Assembly: GCA_016285335.1 (NCBI GenBank)
Contig: JAEEQO010000008.1
Coordinates: forward strand, 1-29,988
Length of the DNA stretch: 29,988 nt
Direction: 5' to 3'
Origin: Victivallales bacterium
Lineage (GTDB): Bacteria > Verrucomicrobiota > Lentisphaeria > Victivallales > UBA1829
Positions within the stretch are counted from its first letter, which is position 1. Every line of letters starts with the position of its first letter. The notes beneath the pieces were generated by a model. It worked only from the letters and a program-made list of their open reading frames with translations. It ran no database searches and was not told the origin of the DNA. The position numbers were made by a program, and so were the translations under genes. Positions 13,890-21,401 of this stretch are shown one piece after another.

Positions 13890-15596
13890 TTAGAAGAAGA
13901 ACGCCGCAGACGGAGCGGGATCGACGCGTTTCAGTGCCTTCGGGTGCTTTACTGAAACCTTGCCGTTTTTCACTGTGACTTCGATCGGGCCGAGCGGCGT
14001 AGGCTGGCGGTAGAAACCATTTTTCAGGCTCGGATCCGGCTCCGCGCAGAAGCGTTCGAATCCGGGCGCAAGCGGACGGATGCCGAACAGACGCCGCGCG
14101 ACGATGTTCGCCGGGGCGGTGGACCAGGAGTGATTCCAGTCCTGGTTCGGCTTCACGGAGTTGTCCCACGCCTCCATGGTCACGGTCGCGCCCGCGCGGA
14201 GCATATTGCGCCAGCTGCGGAGGTCGTCCGAGGTCATGAGCTCCACGGCGTGAGCGCCGAGTCCGAGCTCGAAACAAGCGTCGAGCAGATACTGTGCGCC
14301 GTACACGCTGCACGCCATGCCTTTTCCCATCAGGAACGCCGCGACGGCGGGCCTTTCCTCCTCGCGAATGACGCCCGTGCAGACCGCGGCCATCTGCGAG
14401 TGGATCGAATGGTGTTTCGAGCCGGGCGAATCCACGAAGAGCGAGCCGTCGAACATGACCTCGTGCAGACGGGCGTTCAGGGCTTCGGCATCGGCGCGGT
14501 ACTGCGCCGCATCTTCGTCGTGTCCGGTCTGCTCCGCCAGATACGCCATGTCCAGCAGCGCGAGGTGCCGGAACGCGTTCGGTACGAAATTCACGTCCTT
14601 CAACTCGTAGCCGTCACGCTCCTTTTCCGGCCAGTCCACGATGTCGCGGACGCCGTTCGGCAAACGCTTCGCGGTCAGGAAACCACGTTCGTCGAGGCTG
14701 CCGGACAGCAGGAACGGCTTCAGGCGGCCGTACCAGCCGCGCACGGTCTCGAGGTCGCCGCTGTACAGCAGATAGACTTTCACGAGCTCGGGCATCAGCA
14801 GACGCCATTCGGTGGGCCAGGTCGGGTTGTCGAGCGACCATTCGATCGAAGCGCGGCAGACGGCGTAGTTCGCGTCCACGGCGAAATGGCTCAGCGCGGT
14901 CACGTAGCTGTCCGCTTCGTAGGGCATGCGCTCGCGGTTGCCGTCGATGTAGAGGCCGAACGGGACGCACGCCTTTACCGAGTATTTGCAGAAATCCCAT
15001 ACTTTCACGAGCTCGGGATCGCCGTATTCGAACGCCGAGGCGTCGTCGTCGAACTCCGGGAAATGCGCCGTGCGAACGACTTTCACGACCTCGACGCCGC
15101 CCGGATTGCGGATTTCCACGTACCGGAACGGCGCGATCTCGGGCGTCTGCGGACGCGACATCCCGCCGTACGGGTTTTTGTGCGGCGGGAACTTCATCAG
15201 ATACTCGGCCTCGCCCGGCTTCACGCTCAGCGTTTCCTTGTAGCAGATGCGCGAGCCGCCGGGATTCTCCTCGATCCGCCCGTTCTGCTTCAGGACCTCG
15301 CCGACCAATACATCCAGCTTGCCTTCCTGTTCCGCCTTCAAGGTCAGAACGAGGTGGCAGTAGGCGTCCTTCCCGAAATCCGCCACGGACACGCCGCCGT
15401 CGAACGCGCGGACGGTTTCCGCAGTCTGCTCGACCAGCACGCTTTTCGCCTCGGCGGGCACGGCCGGGAAAACGGCCATTTCCATGCCGTCTCCGTCCGC
15501 GATTTCGCAGCCGCAGAGCGCGGCGGCGCAGACGGTTCCGAGAAGAAGAGCGGCTCCCGCGAGGCGGGCTGTCAGATGGCGTGATTTCGAGCTCAT
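13890..15596 (-). CDS. GH78-like alpha-L-rhamnosidase lipoprotein
   Basis: A 568-aa secreted protein resembling the alpha,alpha six-hairpin core of GH78 rhamnosidases. The signal peptide ends in LCGC, a plausible though non-ideal lipobox, so it is likely lipid-anchored. A beta-rich N-terminal part runs to about 200. The motif GLYIDGNRERMPYEADSYV (about 225-245) corresponds to the segment bearing catalytic acidic residues in the family. The helical barrel follows, and a small C-terminal beta domain begins around GIRPLAPGFERF. It is shorter than most GH78 enzymes, lacking the usual additional N-terminal beta domains. The start at 15596 has no clear ribosome-binding site but lies 23 bases after the galactokinase stop, so the two form an operon. 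Release of rhamnose from plant glycans or glycosides is the likely job; exact specificity is unknown. Confidence 0.75.
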   Translation of the reverse strand: MSSKSRHLTARLAGAALLLGTVCAAALCGCEIADGDGMEMAVFPAVPAEAKSVLVEQTAETVRAFDGGVSVADFGKDAYCHLVLTLKAEQEGKLDVLVGEVLKQNGRIEENPGGSRICYKETLSVKPGEAEYLMKFPPHKNPYGGMSRPQTPEIAPFRYVEIRNPGGVEVVKVVRTAHFPEFDDDASAFEYGDPELVKVWDFCKYSVKACVPFGLYIDGNRERMPYEADSYVTALSHFAVDANYAVCRASIEWSLDNPTWPTEWRLLMPELVKVYLLYSGDLETVRGWYGRLKPFLLSGSLDERGFLTAKRLPNGVRDIVDWPEKERDGYELKDVNFVPNAFRHLALLDMAYLAEQTGHDEDAAQYRADAEALNARLHEVMFDGSLFVDSPGSKHHSIHSQMAAVCTGVIREEERPAVAAFLMGKGMACSVYGAQYLLDACFELGLGAHAVELMTSDDLRSWRNMLRAGATVTMEAWDNSVKPNQDWNHSWSTAPANIVARRLFGIRPLAPGFERFCAEPDPSLKNGFYRQPTPLGPIEVTVKNGKVSVKHPKALKRVDPAPSAAFFF

Positions 15597-15619
15597 GATG
15601 AATGCAGGATGAGGTTGTT

Positions 15620-16768
15620 TCAGGCTTCGACGCCCGCGCCGTCGCCAATGGAGCAGATGAACGTGGCGGCGTCGATGCCGGTCTGGGACTTGTAGGCGGT
15701 CTTCAGGCGTTCGGCATAGGTCTCGGCCTGCGCGGTCTCGACCAGATGGATGGAGATGCCGCCGAAGCCGCCGCCGGAGAGGCGTGCGCCGAGGCAGCCG
15801 GGGATGGACTTGGAGAGCTCGACGAGCACGTCGAGTTCGGGGCAGCTGTTCTCGAAGTTCACGCGGGAGCTCTCATGGCTTTCGTAGAGGAGCTTGCCGA
15901 AGCCGGCGATGTCGTCCCTGCCGAGGCAGTCCACGGCGCGGAATACGCGTTCGTCCTCGCCGACCACGTGCTTGGCGCGGAGGTAGTCGATGTGGTCCAT
16001 GTCGCCCTTGCAGGCTTCGAGGAGCTCGCCGGAGACATCGCGGAGGGTCTTGATCTCGGGATGTGTCTTCCTGATCGCGGCGGTGGCGTTCTCGCAGCTC
16101 ACGCGGCGCTGGTTGTAGGCGGAATCGACCAGGTTGTGCTTCACCATGGAGTTCGCCACGACGAAGACGTAGCCGGAGGGCATGCCGACGTTCTTCAGCA
16201 CTTCGACCGTGCGGAAGTCGCAGAGGATGAAGGAATCCTTCTTGCCGAAGAGCGAGCTGAACTGGTCGAGCAGGCCGCTGTTCAGTCCGAGGAACTTGTT
16301 TTCGACCGCCTGGCCGACGCGTGCCCAGTCGGCGAGCGGGAGCTCGATGCCGTAGATGGTCTTCAGCGCGAATGCGAAGGACATTTCGAGGGCGGCGGAG
16401 CTGCTCATGCCGGCGGACAGCGGGACCTGGCTGTCGAGGACGGCGTCGAACGCGCCGAACTTGATGCCGCGGCGTTTGAGGTCGACGAGCAGGCCCTTGA
16501 TGTAGTTGCGCCAGTCGCCCTTCACCGGGGTGTCGATGTCGTTCAGGTCGAGTTCCTGGTCCTTGCCGTGCTCGCAGATGTTGCACTTCGTGCCGTCCGC
16601 CGGGCTCATGGCGAAGCAGGTGTGCTGGCCGACGGCGCAGCTCAGCACGAAGCCTTCGTTGTAGTCGGTGTGGTTGCCGAGGATTTCGAGGCGGCCGGGG
16701 GCGAAGGAGCAGACTGCGGGTTCTTTGCCGTAACGGGCGACGAACTGTTCGCGGACACTGGTGCTCAT
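15620..16768 (-). CDS. galK: Galactokinase (GHMP family)
   Basis: A 382-aa GHMP sugar kinase that phosphorylates galactose at C1 for the Leloir pathway. The galactokinase signature region is GRLEILGNHTDYN (residues 25-37). The ATP-binding loop is PLSAGMSSSAALE (about 115-127) and the third GHMP motif LSGGGFGG lies near 335-342. The signature has GNHTD where the classical enzymes have GEHTD, so a residue near the sugar differs. GNHTD versions are known among other bacterial galactokinases, but substrate specificity is less certain. The ATG at 16768 is preceded by AAGGA. The promoter at 16829-16857 drives it together with the downstream GH78-like gene. No galT, galE or galM lies in the window. 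Confidence 0.88.
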   Translation of the reverse strand: MSTSVREQFVARYGKEPAVCSFAPGRLEILGNHTDYNEGFVLSCAVGQHTCFAMSPADGTKCNICEHGKDQELDLNDIDTPVKGDWRNYIKGLLVDLKRRGIKFGAFDAVLDSQVPLSAGMSSSAALEMSFAFALKTIYGIELPLADWARVGQAVENKFLGLNSGLLDQFSSLFGKKDSFILCDFRTVEVLKNVGMPSGYVFVVANSMVKHNLVDSAYNQRRVSCENATAAIRKTHPEIKTLRDVSGELLEACKGDMDHIDYLRAKHVVGEDERVFRAVDCLGRDDIAGFGKLLYESHESSRVNFENSCPELDVLVELSKSIPGCLGARLSGGGFGGISIHLVETAQAETYAERLKTAYKSQTGIDAATFICSIGDGAGVEA

Positions 16769-16828
16769 GAGGGGGATTCCTTTCTGTCGGGGTGTCTATG
16801 AATTAAGGATGAATGCGTTTCAGGCAAT

Positions 16829-16857
16829 ACAGTAACACGCGCAACTTGAATTGTCAA
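16829..16857 (-). promoter_or_regulatory. Sigma-70-like promoter for galK
   Basis: On the minus strand a consensus TTGACA (16857-16852) is followed by 17 bases and TACTGT (16834-16829), with TGT just before the -10. The leader is about 55 bases. I see no clear operator. Confidence 0.65.
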
Positions 16858-16906
16858 GCGCGTTTTTCACTTTTCGGCGGATTTTCAGCCGGTGGCGCCG
16901 GCGGAT

Positions 16907-18226
16907 TCACTCGCGGTCGACGCGGACGCGCGGGTCGACCCACGCATACGCCACGTCGGTGAGCAGATTGATCACGATGAAGAGGATCGCGCCGAGCAGG
17001 ACGAGCGCCTTCAGCATGGAGAGGTCGGAGCTGTTCAGCGCGTTCACGCCCTCGTAGCCCAGGCCCGGGATGCCGAAGAAGCTTTCCAGCAGCAGACTGC
17101 CCGTGAACAGGAACGGCAGCACGGTCGAGGCGCGCGTGATGATCGGCACCAGGGCGTTCCGCAGCAGATGGATGCCGTAGACGCGCACTGGATGCGCGCC
17201 CTTCGCCGCCGCGGTGCGGATGTATTCGCGGCGGATCTCGTCGAGGAAGACGGTCCGGTAGAAGCGCACGCCGCTGCCCGTGCCGGACACGATGCCGATG
17301 ATGACGGGCAGGATCACGCATTTCGGGCTGTCCCAACCCCACACGGGGAAGAGGTTCAGGTAGTACGCCAGGAACCACTGGCCGAGGATGATGAGCACGA
17401 GGTAGCTGATGCTCATACCGGCCACGGAGAGCACCACGATCGCGCGGTCCAGGATGCGGTCCTGAAACGCGCAGGAGACCATCGCCAGCACGATGCCGAT
17501 CACGAGCTCGCCGAAGAAGATCGGGATCATGATCATGAGGGAGGGCACCATGCCGCGCCAGAGCTTGCCGCGGATGGATTCGTGCGTGAGGAGCGTGTTT
17601 CCGAAGTTGAAGAACGAGACATACGGGAAATGCGAGGAGAAGGTCACGAGCTCCTTCAGCGAGTCCAGCGCCTGCGAATCGTACCATGCGCGGTTCGGAC
17701 GCTCGAATCCGGCGCGGACCAGCACGCAGTCCGGGTCAAGCCCGGCCACCGTGAGCTCGTCCGGGGCGTCCGCGAGCTCAAAGGCGGTCCCGCCGGAGCT
17801 GATTTCGATTTCCTGCCCGTTCACGCTGAAACGCCCCGAACCGGATAGCACGACGCGGTTTTTCGATTCCTTGTTCGCGAACTGGCGTTTGAACGCAACG
17901 CTGCCGGTCCCGGGGTGCAGGCCGTCCTGCGCGGCGGCTTTTTCCGGCTCAACGCCGTTCAGCGTCACGCCGGGGATCTCGGTGCGGCCGCCGGTGAAGT
18001 CGGCGGCGGGGTACAGCTCGGTGACGCGCCACATTCCGAAGAACAGCGGCTTGTCGCAGCCCATGGAGTCGCGCATCGCCTCCACGTCTGCGGCGGTCGG
18101 GTTCTTGCCGAGCAGGACGGCGGTCGGATCGCCCGCGGAAACGCGGAACAAAATGAACGTAACGACCATGATCCCGAGGAGGATCCAGACGGAGTACAGG
18201 ATGCGCTTGACGATGTAGCGTCCCAT
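16907..18226 (-). CDS. OppB/YejB-like ABC permease with large extracytoplasmic insert
   Basis: A 439-aa inner-membrane permease of the peptide-transporter (OppB/DppB) type. TM1 is at about residues 8-29 and five more helices lie between about 218 and 430. The EAA loop YIRTAAAKGAHPVRVYGIHL contacts the ATPase. FLFTGSLLLESFF, the GLGYEGVNA that follows and the DPRVR end resemble YejB. Between the start of the first periplasmic loop (DSMGCDKPLFF, about 60) and SLKELVTF (about 195) is an extra domain of about 130 residues. It looks beta-rich (VVLSGSGRFSVNGQEIEISS) and is not part of ordinary OppB. The ATG at 18226 has GGAAAGG eight bases upstream. It follows the glycosylase gene by 23 bases. No second permease, binding protein or ATPase follows, so it is an orphan subunit here. 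Confidence 0.85.
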   Translation of the reverse strand: MGRYIVKRILYSVWILLGIMVVTFILFRVSAGDPTAVLLGKNPTAADVEAMRDSMGCDKPLFFGMWRVTELYPAADFTGGRTEIPGVTLNGVEPEKAAAQDGLHPGTGSVAFKRQFANKESKNRVVLSGSGRFSVNGQEIEISSGGTAFELADAPDELTVAGLDPDCVLVRAGFERPNRAWYDSQALDSLKELVTFSSHFPYVSFFNFGNTLLTHESIRGKLWRGMVPSLMIMIPIFFGELVIGIVLAMVSCAFQDRILDRAIVVLSVAGMSISYLVLIILGQWFLAYYLNLFPVWGWDSPKCVILPVIIGIVSGTGSGVRFYRTVFLDEIRREYIRTAAAKGAHPVRVYGIHLLRNALVPIITRASTVLPFLFTGSLLLESFFGIPGLGYEGVNALNSSDLSMLKALVLLGAILFIVINLLTDVAYAWVDPRVRVDRE

Positions 18227-18249
18227 CGGGCGGCCTTTCCGGGCGGCGG

Positions 18250-19092
18250 TCAGCGCCGGGGCGCGGGTTTGCGGCCGAAGACCGCCATGACCGCCTGCAG
18301 GTCGGCCCAGGCGTCTTTTTTCGCCGGGGGATTCCGCAGGAGGAACGCGGGGTGATAGGTCGGCATGACGGGGATGCCCTCGTATTCCAGCCAGCGGCCG
18401 CGGAGCTTCATGATGCCCTTCAGGTTGAAGAGGTACAGAAGCGGTACGGCGCCGAGCAGCACGATGACTTTCGGGTTCACCATGGCGATCTGGCGTTTCA
18501 GGTACGGGATGCACGCGGCGGCCTCGTCGTCGGCGGGATTGCGGTTTCCCGGCGGACGGCACTTCACGATGTTCGCGATGCAGGTCTCGGTCTTGCGGTC
18601 GAACGTCATGGCGGCAATCATGCGGGAAAGCAGTTCGCCGGCACGCCCCACGAACGGCACGCCTGTGGCGTCCTCGTCCGCGCCGGGGCCCTCGCCGATG
18701 AACATCAGCTCGGCGTGCGGATTGCCGTCGGCGAACACCATGTTCGTGCGGGTGCGCCCGAGGCCGCAGTTCATGCAGGCGGCGCATTCCGCGCGGAGAG
18801 ATTCCCATTCGGGCATGTCGGGAGCGTAGGCGGGCGGAAGGCCGTCGCGAAGCGGGATATGCGCCTGTGCCGGAGATTGAGGTTGAGCCGGGCGCGGCTG
18901 CACGTTCCGGATGCCGGATGCGGCGGATGCCGGTGCGGGGGCGGGAACAGGCGTTTTCTGAACCGGAACAGCTGCCGGCCGCCGCGAAAAGAGCTTTTCC
19001 AGATCATCCGGGCTTACGGAAGCGTCGGCTCCGGTCTGCTCGCATGTTTTCAGGCACTGGATGATCTCGTCGAAGATGTCGGGTTTTCTCAT
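18250..19092 (-). CDS. Uracil-DNA glycosylase, family 4 ([4Fe-4S] type)
   Basis: The 280-aa enzyme removes uracil from DNA in base-excision repair. Motif A is GEGPGADEDATGVPFVGRAG with LLSRM after it. Motif B is HPAFLLRNP near the end. Cysteines at CAACMNC, KCRPPGNRN and AAACIPY supply the iron-sulfur ligands typical of family 4. Residues about 1-100 are an added region: a short helical start (IFDEIIQCLKTCEQT) and then a Pro/Ala/Gln-rich linker, as seen in other long family-4 members. The ATG at 19092 is chosen because the promoter's -10 box lies at 19132-19137, so an ATG at 19140 would be upstream of the transcript. The permease gene follows in the same operon, although the two functions seem unrelated. 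Confidence 0.93.
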   Translation of the reverse strand: MRKPDIFDEIIQCLKTCEQTGADASVSPDDLEKLFSRRPAAVPVQKTPVPAPAPASAASGIRNVQPRPAQPQSPAQAHIPLRDGLPPAYAPDMPEWESLRAECAACMNCGLGRTRTNMVFADGNPHAELMFIGEGPGADEDATGVPFVGRAGELLSRMIAAMTFDRKTETCIANIVKCRPPGNRNPADDEAAACIPYLKRQIAMVNPKVIVLLGAVPLLYLFNLKGIMKLRGRWLEYEGIPVMPTYHPAFLLRNPPAKKDAWADLQAVMAVFGRKPAPRR

Positions 19093-19131
19093 GGGGGGCT
19101 GTCCGTTCTGTCCGCTGGTTTTTGTTTGTAT

Positions 19132-19160
19132 ACAATACATCCGGCGGACAGGATTTTCAA
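19132..19160 (-). promoter_or_regulatory. Sigma-70-like promoter for the glycosylase-permease operon
   Basis: On the minus strand TTGAAA (19160-19155), 17 bases, then TATTGT (19137-19132). The predicted start near 19125 excludes the upstream ATG at 19140 as translation start of the glycosylase. Confidence 0.6.
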
Positions 19161-19203
19161 GCCCTTTTCAACAAGAATACGCCCTTTCCGGCGCTTTCCG
19201 CGG

Positions 19204-19677
19204 TCAGGGCAGGTCCCACATCGGAAACTTCACCGAAAGCAGGATGCGTTCGGGGTCGGCGAAGTACAGACAGTCGAGGCAATCGTCCGGTTCTTTCTGC
19301 GTACAGGCGTGCCGGAGCCACTGCCGGAACTCCGCATCGTCGGCGGATTCGTGCTGGCGCAGCCAATCGGTGCAGAAAAGCAGTTCCTCGCGGGTGTCCG
19401 CCGCGCTCAAGAACCGCTGGAATCTCCGGTGCGCCCGCCAGTGCGGCTCCAGTTCGACGTACCGGGTGCGGATCATCAGCGTCTCCTCAAGTTCGGTCAG
19501 GTCGCACAGATGCTCCTTGCGGCGTTCCAGCTCATCGCCGCATCCGCTCTGAAGCCGGGCCAGGTGCGCGGCAAAAGCAGCCAGCTCGCGGCGTTCCACG
19601 TCGATCTCCTGAAAGACGCGGGCATATTCGCGGACGTCCCGCGCGGCGACGCCACGGCCCGCATACGGATAATACAT
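19204..19677 (-). CDS. Hypothetical soluble protein, 157 aa
   Basis: I do not recognise this protein. It is hydrophilic, without signal or membrane segments. A long helical, Glu/Arg/Leu-rich middle section (about residues 15-75) could form a coiled coil. The C-terminal half is rich in Trp, His and Asp, with cysteines in CTDWLRQH, HACTQKE and the pair DCLDC. The four to five cysteines might bind metal, but the spacing matches no zinc motif I know. The ATG at 19677 has a very strong AAGGAGGGG ribosome-binding site, and an own promoter lies at 19739-19767. It sits downstream of prfA, where prmC is often found in other bacteria, but it bears no likeness to PrmC. Confidence 0.65.
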   Translation of the reverse strand: MYYPYAGRGVAARDVREYARVFQEIDVERRELAAFAAHLARLQSGCGDELERRKEHLCDLTELEETLMIRTRYVELEPHWRAHRRFQRFLSAADTREELLFCTDWLRQHESADDAEFRQWLRHACTQKEPDDCLDCLYFADPERILLSVKFPMWDLP

Positions 19678-19738
19678 GGTCCCCCTCCTTGTTTTTTTGA
19701 ACCGGATTTGCTTTTCCGGTCTCCCCCCTGTTTGTTAT

Positions 19739-19767
19739 AATATGCCACCGCCGAACGGAAAAATCAA
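19739..19767 (-). promoter_or_regulatory. Promoter candidate for the 157-aa gene
   Basis: On the minus strand TTGATT (19767-19762), 17 bases, CATATT (19744-19739) preceded by TGG as an extended -10. A 19-base spacer to TATTAT is the alternative. It starts just past the prfA stop codon. Confidence 0.4.
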
Positions 19768-19774
19768 GCGGCGG

Positions 19775-20884
19775 TCAGTTTTTCTCCTCGAGATTCTTCA
19801 GGAAATCCTCCACCACGAGCTTGCTGTGCGCCAGGAAAAGCGGGTCCAGCAGCAGGTCCAGGTCGCCCTCCAAGAGCGCGGGGAGGTTGAAGACGGAGAC
19901 GACGCCGAAGCGGTGGTCGGTGACGCGGTTCTGCGGGAAATTGTAGGTGCGGATGCGTTCGCTGCGGTCGCCTGTGCCGACCTGAAGGCGCTTGCTGGCG
20001 GCCTGTTTCGCGGCTTCCTCGTTCCGCTCGATCTCGAGCAGACGGCTCTTCAGGATGCGCAGGGCGATCTCGCGGTTGCGGATCTGGGAGCGTTCCTGCT
20101 GGCTCGCCACGACCAGCCCGCTCGGGATATGGCGGATGCGAACGGCGGAATCGGTGCGGTTCACGTTCTGGCCGCCGGGGCCGGAGGAACGGAACGTGGA
20201 GATTTCGAGGTCGTCCGGGCGGATTTCGATGTCGTCGATCTCGCTGGCTTCCGGCAGCACGGAGACGGTCACGGTCGAGGTGTGGATGCGGCCGCCGGAC
20301 TCGGTCACGGGGATGCGCTGGACGCGGTGGACGCCGCTCTCGTATTTCATGCGGGAGAAGATGTCCTCGCCGGAGAGGGAGAACATCACGTTTTTGAGGC
20401 CGCCGAGCTCGGAATCCGACTGTTCCATCACCTCGCATTTCCAGCCGCGTTTCTCCGCGTAGTGCGTGTACATGCGGAAGAGGTCGCCGGCGAAGAGCGC
20501 CGCCTCCTCGCCGCCCGCCGCGGGCTTGATCTCCACGATGGCGTCGCGGGAGTCCGCCTTGTCCGGCGGCACCAGGAGCATCAGGAGCTGCTGTTCCGCT
20601 TCAATGGCAGTCTTTTCCTGTTCGGCGAGGTCGCTTTCGATGAGCGCGCGGAACTCGGCGTCATGCTCGGTTTCGAGCAACCCGCGGTTTTCTTCGGCAG
20701 ACTTCAGTGCGCCGGTCCATTTGTCGTACACGGCGAAGATGTTTTCCAAACGCTGCCGTTCGCGGGCGAGCATGGAGGCTCGGGCGGGCACGGCGTAGAC
20801 GCCGGGATCGGACAGCTCGGCTTCGAGCTTGTCGAACCTGGCTTTGAACTGTTCGATCTGACGCGTGAAATCTTCCGGGCGCAT
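19775..20884 (-). CDS. prfA: Peptide chain release factor 1
   Basis: RF1 ends translation at UAA and UAG. The 369 residues hold an N-terminal helical domain with coiled-coil character (about 1-100). The codon-recognition domain contains the RF1-type tripeptide P-V-T in HRVQRIPVTESGGRIHTS, not the SPF of RF2. The catalytic loop is SSGPGGQNVNRTDSAVRI with the invariant GGQ. The ATG at 20884 lacks a visible Shine-Dalgarno sequence. rpmE lies upstream, a common gene neighbour of prfA. Between the two, an intrinsic-terminator-like hairpin at 20912-20956 should reduce read-through, so prfA may be expressed below rpmE or from a promoter I cannot see. Confidence 0.96.
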   Translation of the reverse strand: MRPEDFTRQIEQFKARFDKLEAELSDPGVYAVPARASMLARERQRLENIFAVYDKWTGALKSAEENRGLLETEHDAEFRALIESDLAEQEKTAIEAEQQLLMLLVPPDKADSRDAIVEIKPAAGGEEAALFAGDLFRMYTHYAEKRGWKCEVMEQSDSELGGLKNVMFSLSGEDIFSRMKYESGVHRVQRIPVTESGGRIHTSTVTVSVLPEASEIDDIEIRPDDLEISTFRSSGPGGQNVNRTDSAVRIRHIPSGLVVASQQERSQIRNREIALRILKSRLLEIERNEEAAKQAASKRLQVGTGDRSERIRTYNFPQNRVTDHRFGVVSVFNLPALLEGDLDLLLDPLFLAHSKLVVEDFLKNLEEKN

Positions 20885-20911
20885 GGGGCTGTTATCTGTT
20901 ATTCGTCAATC

Positions 20912-20956
20912 CAAAAAACAAGCCCGGTCTCCGTTCAATGAAGCGGGGTCCGGGCT
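20912..20956 (-). terminator. Intrinsic terminator / attenuator between rpmE and prfA
   Basis: On the minus strand AGCCCGG (20956-20950) pairs with CCGGGCT (20927-20921), and five more pairs continue inside after one mismatch, around a ten-base loop. TTGTTTTTTGG follows directly (20920-20911). This is strong terminator form 62 bases after the rpmE stop and 28 bases before the prfA start. Confidence 0.7.
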
Positions 20957-21017
20957 GGCTGTTCCGGCGGCATCCTGCGAGCAGGGACCGCCGATCCGTC
21001 CGATCGGGAAGACCGAA

Positions 21018-21224
21018 TTACTTCGCGGGCTTCTGATAACGGCGGCGGAACTTCTCGACGCGGCCTGCGACGTCGACGAGTTTCTGCTTGCCGGTGATGA
21101 ACGGGTGGCATTCGGCGCAGATGCCGACTTTCTGCTCTTTACGGGTGGAGTAGATGTCCCAGACTTTGCCGCAGGCGCAGATGACCTTCGCCGGACCATA
21201 CGCGGGATGGATGGAATCTTTCAT
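21018..21224 (-). CDS. rpmE: 50S ribosomal protein L31
   Basis: The 68-aa L31 sits at the central protuberance of the 50S subunit. CACG near the start and CAECHPF further on are the cysteine positions of the zinc-binding (C+) form, followed by TGKQKLVDVAGRVEKF, the family's conserved core. The ATG at 21224 (MKDSIHP) has GAGG seven bases upstream. Another ATG at 21236 would overlap that site and is less likely. It has its own promoter and a leader of about 70 bases containing TTGCTTTAAAGTAGCA, an imperfect hairpin that might serve control. C+ L31 can exchange with a zinc-free paralogue when zinc is scarce, but no such paralogue is in view. Confidence 0.97.
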   Translation of the reverse strand: MKDSIHPAYGPAKVICACGKVWDIYSTRKEQKVGICAECHPFITGKQKLVDVAGRVEKFRRRYQKPAK

Positions 21225-21301
21225 TTTTAACCTCATATATGTTGGAATTGTATTTGATTTCGAAGAAAACCGTGCTACTTTAAAGCAACACAGCAATTTA
21301 T

Positions 21302-21329
21302 AATATACACCAACATGCGAAAAATGCAA
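21302..21329 (-). promoter_or_regulatory. Sigma-70-like promoter for rpmE
   Basis: On the minus strand TTGCAT (21329-21324), 16 bases, then TATATT (21307-21302). A spacer of 18 to TATTAT is an equal alternative. AT-rich sequence follows. Confidence 0.5.
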
Positions 21330-21401
21330 CTTCTTTTCGGAGATTCCCGACCATTTTTCTTTTATAAAAGCGTCGCTTTTCCTCAACCTTAAGCCTTTTC
21401 C

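Noticed and set aside
16870..16905. Terminator after the permease gene (GCCGG/CCGGC hairpin)
   Set aside because: Short stem without a following T run on the minus strand; in GC-rich DNA this is not distinctive.
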